A stretch of DNA of 10,477 bases. Origin: Acidobacteriota bacterium (GTDB lineage: Bacteria > Acidobacteriota > Blastocatellia > RBC074). The notes under the pieces are model-generated. The model was not told the origin of the DNA and did no database searches. It saw only the letters and a list, made by a program, of their open reading frames with translations. The first letter of the stretch is position 1. Every line of letters begins with the position of its first letter. A program made the position numbers and the translations under genes. Below, piece after piece: positions 1-5,792 of the stretch. The stretch lies in the NCBI GenBank assembly GCA_013140935.1, contig JABFSD010000126.1, forward strand, positions 1-10,477. The letters are read 5' to 3'.

Positions 1-1
1 G

Positions 2-391
2 ATGCGCGCCGTGTTGCCCAAGATGATTACGCGCGCCGATGCGATTTATAACCTGCAACGTTCGGCCTTGTTGCAAGCAGCACTGGCGGAAAAGCGTTTT
101 GAACTGATTAACGAAGCCCTGCGCGACCGCTTGCATCAACCCTTTCGCGCTCCGCTGGCAGCGGGCATCGCCGACGTACTCAAACTCAACGACGAAACCG
201 ACAAACACCCCGGCTTGCTGGGCGTAGCCATCAGCGGCGCGGGTTCGACGATGATCGCTTTCGTGTTAGAGAACGGCGCAGCGATTGCCGACGAGATGCA
301 GGCGCGCTTTGCGGCGGCAGGCGTCACTTCACGCGCGCTGGAAGTCACCGTAGATAATCTCGGACGACAACTGAACCCCATCACCACGTAA
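2..391 (+). CDS. thrB: Homoserine kinase, C-terminal part (5' end outside window)
   Basis: This is the last 129 residues of a GHMP-family homoserine kinase, the cytoplasmic enzyme that phosphorylates L-homoserine with ATP in threonine biosynthesis. The frame is open at the window edge, so the first Met (followed by RAVLP) is probably internal. Family landmarks are visible: RAVLP near the start, where the family has a similar A-R-x-x-LP stretch; DRLHQPFR (visible residues 42-49); and the GHMP motif 3 segment LLGVAISGAGSTMIAF (72-87), which forms part of the active site. The family is usually about 300 residues, so the ATP-binding N-terminal half is missing here. It ends in TAA 82 bases before the next gene, separated by two palindromes. 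The call is firm because the SGAGST loop and the DRLHQPFR segment occur together, though no other thr gene is visible to support it. Confidence 0.88.
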   Translation: MRAVLPKMITRADAIYNLQRSALLQAALAEKRFELINEALRDRLHQPFRAPLAAGIADVLKLNDETDKHPGLLGVAISGAGSTMIAFVLENGAAIADEMQARFAAAGVTSRALEVTVDNLGRQLNPITT

Positions 392-449
392 GGTCGGTTC
401 TCAACCGGCCCTACCGAAAAAAATCATCGGACAGGTTACGAACCTGTCC
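388..449. repeat. Two related tandem palindromes between thrB and the methyltransferase gene
   Basis: Palindrome 1 has arms 392-399 and 403-410 (one G-T wobble, 3-base loop) and extends to 388-390/412-414 past one mismatch. Palindrome 2 has perfect 9-base arms 429-437 and 441-449, also with a 3-base loop. The right halves are alike: AACCGGCCCTACC (403-415) and AACCTGTCCTGCC (441-453) match at 10 of 13 positions, while the left arms change to keep pairing. Conserved shape with compensating changes suggests two copies of one small intergenic palindromic repeat. They could also help end thrB transcription, but neither is followed by a convincing T-run (only a short TTTT at 456-459). Confidence 0.6.
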
Positions 450-460
450 TGCCAATTTTC

Positions 461-465
461 AGGAG
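461..465 (+). promoter_or_regulatory. Ribosome binding site that fixes a TTG start
   Basis: AGGAG lies 8 bases before TTG (474-476). The frame has no ATG nearby, so this site supports the non-ATG start of the methyltransferase-like gene. Confidence 0.7.
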
Positions 466-473
466 ATTCCCGT

Positions 474-1334
474 TTGCCCAAACGCCCCGTTACGCCCAAA
501 CCCAAGCGCACGAAAACCGCTGACGTAAACGATCTAGACCTGACGTGCTGGCGCGAATACGACGACATCATCACCGATTCGCTTTGGCAAATTCCCGAAC
601 GCGACCGCAGTGGTGCGCACGCGGGCGATTATCACGGCAATTTCGTACCGCAAATTCCTTATCAAGCGATGCGCCGTTACACCAAGCAAGGCGACGTAGT
701 GCTCGACACCTTTCTCGGTTCGGGAACTTCGCTGATCGAATGCCGCCGTCTCGGTCGTCACGGCCTCGGCGTCGAACTCAAACGCGAACTCGCCAAACAA
801 ACTCGGCAGCGCATCGAACAAGAAGCCAATCCGCACGACGTGACGACTACGGTCTTGCAAGGCGACAGCGCGAACGTCGAAACGACTGCGCCACACATCG
901 CAGAAGCCTTGCGCGCAATGGGCAAGTCGTCCGTACAGCTTGCGCTGCTGCATCCGCCCTATCATTCGATCATCAAATTTTCGGACGGCAAGCACGATCT
1001 ATCGAATTGCGACACGGTTGAGGATTTCGCCGAACGCTTCGGCCAGGTCGTGGCGTTGACGGATCGCTTTTTGGACGCAGGCCGCTTCCTCGTGCTGGTG
1101 ATCGGCGATATGTACGAAGCAGGCGAATGGATTCCGTTGGGCTTTCATTGCATGCAACAAGTGCTGCAACGCGGTTACACGCTGAAAAGCCTCGTCGTCA
1201 AAGACATGCAAGGCAACCGCGCCAAGCGCAATCTCGAAAATATCTGGCGTTATCGTGCGCTGGCGGGCGGCTTTTATATTTTCAAGCACGAGTACGTGAT
1301 GTTTTTTCAAAAGAAATCGCGGGGGAAATCATGA
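474..1334 (+). CDS. DNA methyltransferase-like protein (N4/N6 amino-MTase fold) with an HPPY motif
   Basis: A 286-residue protein with the hallmarks of an S-adenosylmethionine-dependent DNA amino-methyltransferase. The SAM-binding motif I lies at VLDTFLGSGTS (77-87), followed by RRLGRHGLGVEL (91-102), as in the N4/N6 family. The catalytic motif IV position reads LLHPPYHS (158-165), so His replaces the usual Asp (DPPY) or Ser (SPPY). Later family-like stretches are GDMYEAGEWIPLGF (211-224) and HEYVMFFQK (272-280). Motif I precedes motif IV. The start is TTG at 474: AGGAG (461-465) sits 8 bases upstream and there is no better ATG. It overlaps the next gene by ATGA, so translation is probably coupled. 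No restriction endonuclease is visible nearby, which suggests an orphan enzyme. Modification type and target site cannot be told from sequence, and an RNA substrate is not excluded. Confidence 0.78.
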   Translation: MPKRPVTPKPKRTKTADVNDLDLTCWREYDDIITDSLWQIPERDRSGAHAGDYHGNFVPQIPYQAMRRYTKQGDVVLDTFLGSGTSLIECRRLGRHGLGVELKRELAKQTRQRIEQEANPHDVTTTVLQGDSANVETTAPHIAEALRAMGKSSVQLALLHPPYHSIIKFSDGKHDLSNCDTVEDFAERFGQVVALTDRFLDAGRFLVLVIGDMYEAGEWIPLGFHCMQQVLQRGYTLKSLVVKDMQGNRAKRNLENIWRYRALAGGFYIFKHEYVMFFQKKSRGKS

Positions 1335-2392
1335 CGAAAAAGTGGCGCGTAGCCATTCTGGGTTTAGGACATTGGTATTCGGCTTACAACCTCGCGCGGG
1401 CGCTGCGCGAATACCCCAAAGCCGAACTGGTCGCCGCCGCATGGCATAACGCAGCGCAACTCGCGGAATTCACTGCGGCGTTCGGCGTGCGCGGTTATGC
1501 CGATTACGAAAAGCTGTTCGCGCACGAAGAGATTGATCTGGTTCACCTCGCCGCGCCTGTTGCTGAATTGCCTGCGTTGACGATAGCGGCTGCGCGCGCG
1601 GGCAAGCACATTGTACTCGGCAAGCCGATGGCGATGACGCTCGAGCAAGCCGACGCAATGGTCGCCGCCGTCGAACAAGCCAACGTCAAGTGCGTAGCCT
1701 TTCAAGGCATCAAGCGGCTGCAATCCGCCGCACTCAAAGCGCGCCTCGACGCAGGCGAAATCGGCGACCTCATCGTGATGCACCAAACCGCGCGCTGGTC
1801 TATCGCCGAAGACTGGTATCGTTCCGGCCAGCCCGGCTGGTTCGTAGACCCCGCGCAAGTGCCCGGCGGCGCTTTCATAGACGAAGGCATTTATTGGATA
1901 GATTTCCTGCGCTGGCTCGCTGCGAGTGAAGTAGTCGAAGTCGAAGCGAAGATGGCCAACCTCGTCCATCGTGAGTTGCAAGTCGAAGACTGGGGTATGG
2001 CGACGTTCACGTTTGCGAATGGCATCGTGGCTACGCTCGAAGGCGCGTGGACAATCAACGCTCCGCGTGTGACCGGGCCTTCGCCCAAACATAACGCGGT
2101 GTTGCGTACCGAACTCATCGGCACGCACGGCGAAATCATCGAAGACGGCCTGCGTTCGCCGAACCGCGCCGTACTTGCGGCAGGCGCTGACAACTGGACG
2201 TTTGAACGCGATGCCACCGAACTGATGGGCGCGTCTTCACCGTTCCCGCTCAACCATTTGATCGAATGCGTAGAAAACGACACGCCCTCACCGGCTTCGA
2301 TTCAGGAAGCGCGCGCCGCCTTTCGCATTGCGATGGCGGCGTATGAGGCTGCGCGGGAAGGACGCGTTGTGCGGCTGCACGAAGGAAAATGA
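1331..2392 (+). CDS. Gfo/Idh/MocA family oxidoreductase, cytoplasmic
   Basis: A 353-residue NAD(P)-dependent oxidoreductase of the glucose-fructose oxidoreductase/inositol dehydrogenase/MocA family. The N-terminal Rossmann fold starts RVAILGLGHWY (6-16). AAPVAELPALTIAAARAGKHIVLGKPMAMT (74-103) is the family's second landmark, with the conserved Lys in GKP (97-99) where EKP is usual. The C-terminal domain carries GGAFIDEGIYWIDFLRWL (179-196). The Asp (184) of the D-x-G-x-H motif is kept, but Tyr188 takes the position of the catalytic His. The frame is open upstream to 1127, but ATG 1331 fits the Rossmann start and overlaps the methyltransferase stop as ATGA; GGGGG (1321-1325) is a weak ribosome site. 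No signal peptide is seen. The substrate is unknown, but a sugar or polyol derivative is likely from the family. Confidence 0.88.
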   Translation: MTKKWRVAILGLGHWYSAYNLARALREYPKAELVAAAWHNAAQLAEFTAAFGVRGYADYEKLFAHEEIDLVHLAAPVAELPALTIAAARAGKHIVLGKPMAMTLEQADAMVAAVEQANVKCVAFQGIKRLQSAALKARLDAGEIGDLIVMHQTARWSIAEDWYRSGQPGWFVDPAQVPGGAFIDEGIYWIDFLRWLAASEVVEVEAKMANLVHRELQVEDWGMATFTFANGIVATLEGAWTINAPRVTGPSPKHNAVLRTELIGTHGEIIEDGLRSPNRAVLAAGADNWTFERDATELMGASSPFPLNHLIECVENDTPSPASIQEARAAFRIAMAAYEAAREGRVVRLHEGK

Positions 2393-2393
2393 G

Positions 2394-3146
2394 ATGAACG
2401 AGCTCGCGCCCATCCCTGAGGTTTTCAGGGAAGTGAAAACCTTTCTTCGACGAACGGCATGGAATGATTTCCCAGATGTCATCATTCACGCGGAGGAATC
2501 CGTTGTGAAAAAGCATTATCTTTACGAAGCGGCCAAAGCAGGTGATAAAGGAGCAGCTTTTGTACTTACATTCGAGACAACCTCGAAAGAAGCGATAGAC
2601 AAAATGAGAGAAAGGTTTGCGGAAGTCAGGCCGCATTTGCTTCCAGTCCACGCTCTCGAAAGTACAGGCGTTAATGCAATTCCACAGGTTCTCGCTAACT
2701 TCTTGTCGCGTTGGCTGAAATTGCCCGTCGCCGCTGGCATCATTCAAATCAACCGTGTCACTCATACAGCAGCGAGCGGTTATCATAGGTTAGCTTTTCC
2801 TGCTTTATTTGACGGGATAGTAAAAGAGCAGGAATATTTTCTTGTTGACGATTTCATCGGACAGGGCGGAACACTGGCAAATCTTAAAGGTTATATTGAA
2901 AGCCAAGGTGCGCGAGTTGTTGGAGCAACGGCTTTAACTGGGAAAGCTTATTCAGCAAAACTCACCCTTTCGGCAGAAACGTTAAAAGCATTGAGGGAGA
3001 AACATGGAAAAGAACTTGAAATTTGGTGGTATGACGCCTTCGGCTTTGGCTTTGAAAGACTCACTGAGTCAGAAGCCAGATACCTCATTCGATCCGACAA
3101 TGCTTACGCCATTACAGAAAGAATTGTTGCTGCGCGCACAAGCTGA
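2394..3146 (+). CDS. Phosphoribosyltransferase-like protein, AT-rich
   Basis: A 250-residue protein with a type I phosphoribosyltransferase signature. EYFLVDDFIGQGGTLANLK (147-165) has the paired Asp and the G-G-T of the PRPP-binding loop, followed by a helix and the strand ARVVGATALTG (173-183). An N-terminal region of about 110 residues precedes the core, and the C-terminal tail WWYDAFGFGFERLTESEARYL (211-231) looks structured. The substrate is not recognisable; it does not look like a standard purine or pyrimidine salvage enzyme. ATG 2394 is one base after the oxidoreductase stop, with AAGGA (2382-2386) 7 bases upstream inside the preceding gene; the longer frame from 2328 lies inside that gene. 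Base composition differs from its neighbours: three sampled 60-base lines each have 26 G+C, against 33 and 39 in sampled lines of the flanking genes. This suggests recent acquisition. Confidence 0.72.
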   Translation: MNELAPIPEVFREVKTFLRRTAWNDFPDVIIHAEESVVKKHYLYEAAKAGDKGAAFVLTFETTSKEAIDKMRERFAEVRPHLLPVHALESTGVNAIPQVLANFLSRWLKLPVAAGIIQINRVTHTAASGYHRLAFPALFDGIVKEQEYFLVDDFIGQGGTLANLKGYIESQGARVVGATALTGKAYSAKLTLSAETLKALREKHGKELEIWWYDAFGFGFERLTESEARYLIRSDNAYAITERIVAARTS

Positions 3147-3303
3147 AATTGATCAGTGGTTCGATCAAGTAGAAGCAGAGGTGTTGCCGACCTTGATAAA
3201 TCAAATTCACAAAGCTGTGGAGATGGATGGCGGTTCGGCAACCATCTCTGATGAAAAAATTTTACCGATGCGTAAGCAGATTGAGCGACTGCTTGCTGCC
3301 TGA
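3004..3303 (+). CDS. Small unrecognised protein overlapping the phosphoribosyltransferase gene
   Basis: A 99-residue ORF that I do not recognise. It starts inside the upstream gene in another frame, overlaps it by 143 bases, and continues 157 bases beyond its stop. The product is probably helical and mildly acidic, with an amphipathic stretch LTPLQKELLLRAQAEIDQWFDQVEAE (34-59) and a Lys/Arg/Glu-rich C-terminus; no signal peptide or membrane segment is seen. ATG 3004 has a purine-rich GAGGGAG (2993-2999) just upstream, which favours this start. ATG 3100 is a shorter choice but has no ribosome site. The unique part (3147-3303) shares the AT-rich composition of the phosphoribosyltransferase gene, so the two probably arrived together and may act together. 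That the frame continues cleanly past the upstream stop is the best evidence that it is real. Confidence 0.5.
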   Translation: MEKNLKFGGMTPSALALKDSLSQKPDTSFDPTMLTPLQKELLLRAQAEIDQWFDQVEAEVLPTLINQIHKAVEMDGGSATISDEKILPMRKQIERLLAA

Positions 3304-3340
3304 CATTGTCTAACGAAACAGTGGAACTGGTTACCAAGCC

Positions 3341-4873
3341 CTATTGACTCCCAAACCCACTGCGATAAGCCGGATCAACCAAGCCATTCGCCTTCTCGCT
3401 ATTCACCACCTTCATTGCCGCCGTATCCCACACCAGCTTTTCGCCGGGCAGGCGTTGCGCCATGCAACCCAGCAGAAACGCTTCAGTGACTGGAGCCTGA
3501 ATCTCGAAATTGGTGAGTGCGGGTTTGGCTTCTTTGATGGCAGTGATCCATCCGTCAATCGCGCCTTCGCGTGGTGGAGCTGGCGGCGCGGCTCCGGCTG
3601 GATTGGCGGGGCGCGGCGGTGCGACGTATTTCGGCGAAGCCGGGTAAACGCGCGGGTCGTTGCCGTTGAATCCGGCGAGGATGAAGCCTTTGTCGCCGAC
3701 ATACATCACGCCTTCCTGACGATGGCGGAACTGGCGCGCGTCCTGATCTGAAAGGCCAGCGGGGCGGGGCGGATGCAGGCCGCCGTCGTACCACGACAGG
3801 CGAATGTCCTTAGCGAAATCGAGATACACGATCGAGGCTTGCGGGAAGGTCTCTTCATACGATTCGCCCGAACAGGCTTCGACAGCGGTGGGCGGCGCGA
3901 GGCCGAGGATTTTGAATACGCCCGCGAAACTGTAACAGCCCATGTCGCCGAACGAACCGCAGCCGAAATCGTACCAGCCGCGCCAGACGAAAGGCTGATA
4001 GTTTTTGTGATAGGGGCGCAGCGGCGCGGGGCCTACCCACATATCCCAGTTGAGATGCGCGGGGGCGGGCATTGTTTCTTTCGGACGCTCGACGGCTTGC
4101 GGCCAGTAAGGACGAGCCGACCAGTTGTGGACTTCGCGCACGCGGCCAATGGCGCCGTCGGCAATCCAGTCGGCGATGAGTTGATTGCCTTGCGTGTAAG
4201 GATTGTTCACCGGCAACGCCGTAGCCACTTTCATCTCGCGCGCGACGAGAGCCATGCGGCGCGCTTCACCGATGGAATGCGCCATGGGTTTTTGACAGAG
4301 TACGTGCTTGCCCTTGCGCATTGCGGCTATCGAAATCGGCGCGTGCCAATGATCAGGCGTAGCCACATACACCGCATCAACGCCCGTCTCTTTGTCGAGC
4401 AACTCGCGGTAATCGGCATACGCGGCACATCCCTTATAGTTTTCGATGTCCTTGCGCGAACCGTAATAGGCTTCGACGAGTTGCTTGGCGGGTTCGCGTC
4501 CGCCGATGCCAATGCTGGTCGAAAAGCTCTTGGTCAGTTGTACCCTGCCCGGCGAAGCCCAGTCTTCGCCCCAATTTTCATAGCCTGCGCCTAACAGTTG
4601 CCGCGCCGCCTTGAGCGTGGCGTTATCGCTGTACTCAGCATATTCCTTGCTGCCTTGATTCACATCGCATACGGCAGTGACCTGAATTTCAGGCAGCGCC
4701 AGCAAGTTCATCATCACGAACATGCCTTGCCGTCCCAAACCGATGACAGCCAGATTGATCTTGTCGCTGGGCGGCGTGTAACCCGCTCCGCCTAAGACGT
4801 GGCGCGGGACGATGGTGAACGCGGCGGTCGAAGCCGCAGCGGCGGTGAATTGTCTGCGTGTTACGTTTTCCAT
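3341..4873 (-). CDS. Gfo/Idh/MocA family oxidoreductase with Tat signal
   Basis: A 510-residue oxidoreductase that begins with a twin-arginine signal: TRRQFTAAAASTAAF (5-19), RR at 6-7, then a hydrophobic stretch ending near VLGGA. It is probably folded with its cofactor and exported. The Rossmann motif is INLAVIGLGRQG (39-50). The second landmark is ATPDHWHAPISIAAMRKGKHVLCQKPMAHS (171-200), with Lys195 in QKP. The C-terminal domain has GSFGDMGCYSF (306-316), with Asp310 kept and Tyr314 in place of the usual catalytic His. A Pro/Ala-rich linker (418-435) is unusual. The length fits the long exported members of the family. AAGGAG lies 8 bases before the ATG. It follows a DUF1080 gene on the same strand; such pairs fit oxidation and cleavage of 3-keto-glycosides outside the cytoplasm, but the exact substrate is unknown. 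Confidence 0.9.
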   Translation of the reverse strand: MENVTRRQFTAAAASTAAFTIVPRHVLGGAGYTPPSDKINLAVIGLGRQGMFVMMNLLALPEIQVTAVCDVNQGSKEYAEYSDNATLKAARQLLGAGYENWGEDWASPGRVQLTKSFSTSIGIGGREPAKQLVEAYYGSRKDIENYKGCAAYADYRELLDKETGVDAVYVATPDHWHAPISIAAMRKGKHVLCQKPMAHSIGEARRMALVAREMKVATALPVNNPYTQGNQLIADWIADGAIGRVREVHNWSARPYWPQAVERPKETMPAPAHLNWDMWVGPAPLRPYHKNYQPFVWRGWYDFGCGSFGDMGCYSFAGVFKILGLAPPTAVEACSGESYEETFPQASIVYLDFAKDIRLSWYDGGLHPPRPAGLSDQDARQFRHRQEGVMYVGDKGFILAGFNGNDPRVYPASPKYVAPPRPANPAGAAPPAPPREGAIDGWITAIKEAKPALTNFEIQAPVTEAFLLGCMAQRLPGEKLVWDTAAMKVVNSEKANGLVDPAYRSGFGSQ

Positions 4874-4893
4874 GCTGTGGCTCCTTATTCAAT

Positions 4894-4980
4894 AGACTGC
4901 GGATGACGCGGATGCAGCGGATCAACGCGGATCAATAAAAAATCCGCGAGAATCCGCCGCATCCGCGTCATCCGCGGTCT
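4894..4980. repeat. Large imperfect hairpin of GCGGAT-rich repeats
   Basis: An inverted repeat centred at 4937, with one symmetry axis throughout. The outer arms 4894-4922 and 4952-4980 pair except for one A-C mismatch (4916/4958), with one G-T wobble at 4898/4976. After a 3-base internal loop the inner arms 4926-4932 and 4942-4948 pair perfectly around a 9-base A-rich loop (4933-4941). The arms are built from repeated GCGGAT units. It fills most of the gap between the DUF1080 gene (ends 4990) and the oxidoreductase gene (starts 4873). It is likely a dispersed palindromic intergenic element. It may also act as an RNA hairpin that limits read-through or stabilises the upstream message. Confidence 0.8.
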
Positions 4981-4989
4981 ACGGGTAAT

Positions 4990-5742
4990 TCATTTCAACT
5001 CTTTGATCGAAATGTTTCTGAATTGCACCAGCGCTGGCGGACTATTCCACTTGCCGTCGCGTTTGCCGCCGTGGTGTTGTAAGCCGATGCTTCCTTTGGC
5101 AGCGATGCCGGGCAGTTGGGCGTTTTCGATGACCGTCTCGCCGTTGAGTTTCACCGTCAGCCGATCGCTGCGCATCGTGATCTCAAACGTATTCCATTCG
5201 CCGATGTTTTTGTCGGCGTTCTTTTTTGGCGTCACACCGGCGCGCACTTCGGGCGGCATCGCCTTGTCCATGCGATAGCCATACACTTCGCCCGACCCCG
5301 TAGGCCAACCCCAGATGTTGATTTGTGATTTGCTGCCGCCGCGCACGAGGATGCCGCTATCTGAATCGGGCACGGAGGTTTTGATCTCTTCGCCGCGTTC
5401 GTTCTTTTTGTGCAAACCGCTGGGCAAGATGATGGGTACGTTGGGATTGATGTAAGGCGTTTCCTTGATGCGCCAGTCTACGCGCAGGACGAAATCGCCG
5501 TATTCGCGCTCCGTCCACAGATTTTTGTCTTTGGGCGCTTCGCTCTCGGCGTCGTAATCAATTACGGCCACTGGCACGCCATCTAAAACTTTCCAGTGGC
5601 CGTTGTCGCCTTCGGGAATTTTCCAGCCAGCGAAATCGCGGCCATTGAATAACGAAGTAAATCCTGTTGGCGCTGGTTGAGCGAACACCGTCAATAAGCA
5701 CAGCAAACAAAACGGCAGCAAAGACAGCATTGATTTATGCAT
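4990..5742 (-). CDS. Secreted DUF1080 protein (3-keto-disaccharide hydrolase family)
   Basis: A 250-residue protein of the DUF1080/3-keto-disaccharide hydrolase family, a concanavalin-like beta-sandwich. An N-terminal signal peptide is visible: hydrophobic residues 6-20 with likely cleavage after the VFA at 19-21. The family opening GFTSLFNGRDFAGWKIPEGDNGHWKVLDG (27-55) is typical, followed by FVLRVDWRI (84-92), DSDSGILVRG (126-135), EWNTFEITM (182-190), LTVKLNGETVIE (195-206) and the end motif GSIGLQHHGG (217-226). Known members cleave 3-keto-glycosides; others are uncharacterised. It lies 50 bases after the kinase gene and 116 before the Tat oxidoreductase gene, all on one strand. The ATG at 5742 has AAGGA about 8 bases upstream. 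Activity on 3-keto sugars is inferred from the family and the oxidoreductase neighbour. Confidence 0.88.
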   Translation of the reverse strand: MHKSMLSLLPFCLLCLLTVFAQPAPTGFTSLFNGRDFAGWKIPEGDNGHWKVLDGVPVAVIDYDAESEAPKDKNLWTEREYGDFVLRVDWRIKETPYINPNVPIILPSGLHKKNERGEEIKTSVPDSDSGILVRGGSKSQINIWGWPTGSGEVYGYRMDKAMPPEVRAGVTPKKNADKNIGEWNTFEITMRSDRLTVKLNGETVIENAQLPGIAAKGSIGLQHHGGKRDGKWNSPPALVQFRNISIKELK

Positions 5743-5792
5743 GGGTAAGTTCCTTGTCGAATGTTCTTGGGTTACTGAAAGACTGCCTCAAC

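Noticed and set aside
1127..1330. Longer N-terminus for the plus-strand Gfo/Idh protein
   Set aside because: The extension lies entirely in the methyltransferase gene, is Arg-rich and low in family character, and the Rossmann fold begins right after ATG 1331.
2328..2393. Earlier start for the phosphoribosyltransferase-like protein
   Set aside because: It would lie inside the oxidoreductase gene and lacks a ribosome site; ATG 2394 has AAGGA at proper spacing.
3304..3340. Bidirectional terminator between the convergent genes
   Set aside because: Only a 4-base inverted repeat (3319-3322 with 3326-3329) is visible, with no T-run on either side, so no terminator can be supported.
3773..4594. Open frame of 273 codons on the plus strand
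   Set aside because: It is antisense to the Tat-signal Gfo/Idh gene, whose motifs run through the whole stretch. The antisense protein has no recognisable domain.
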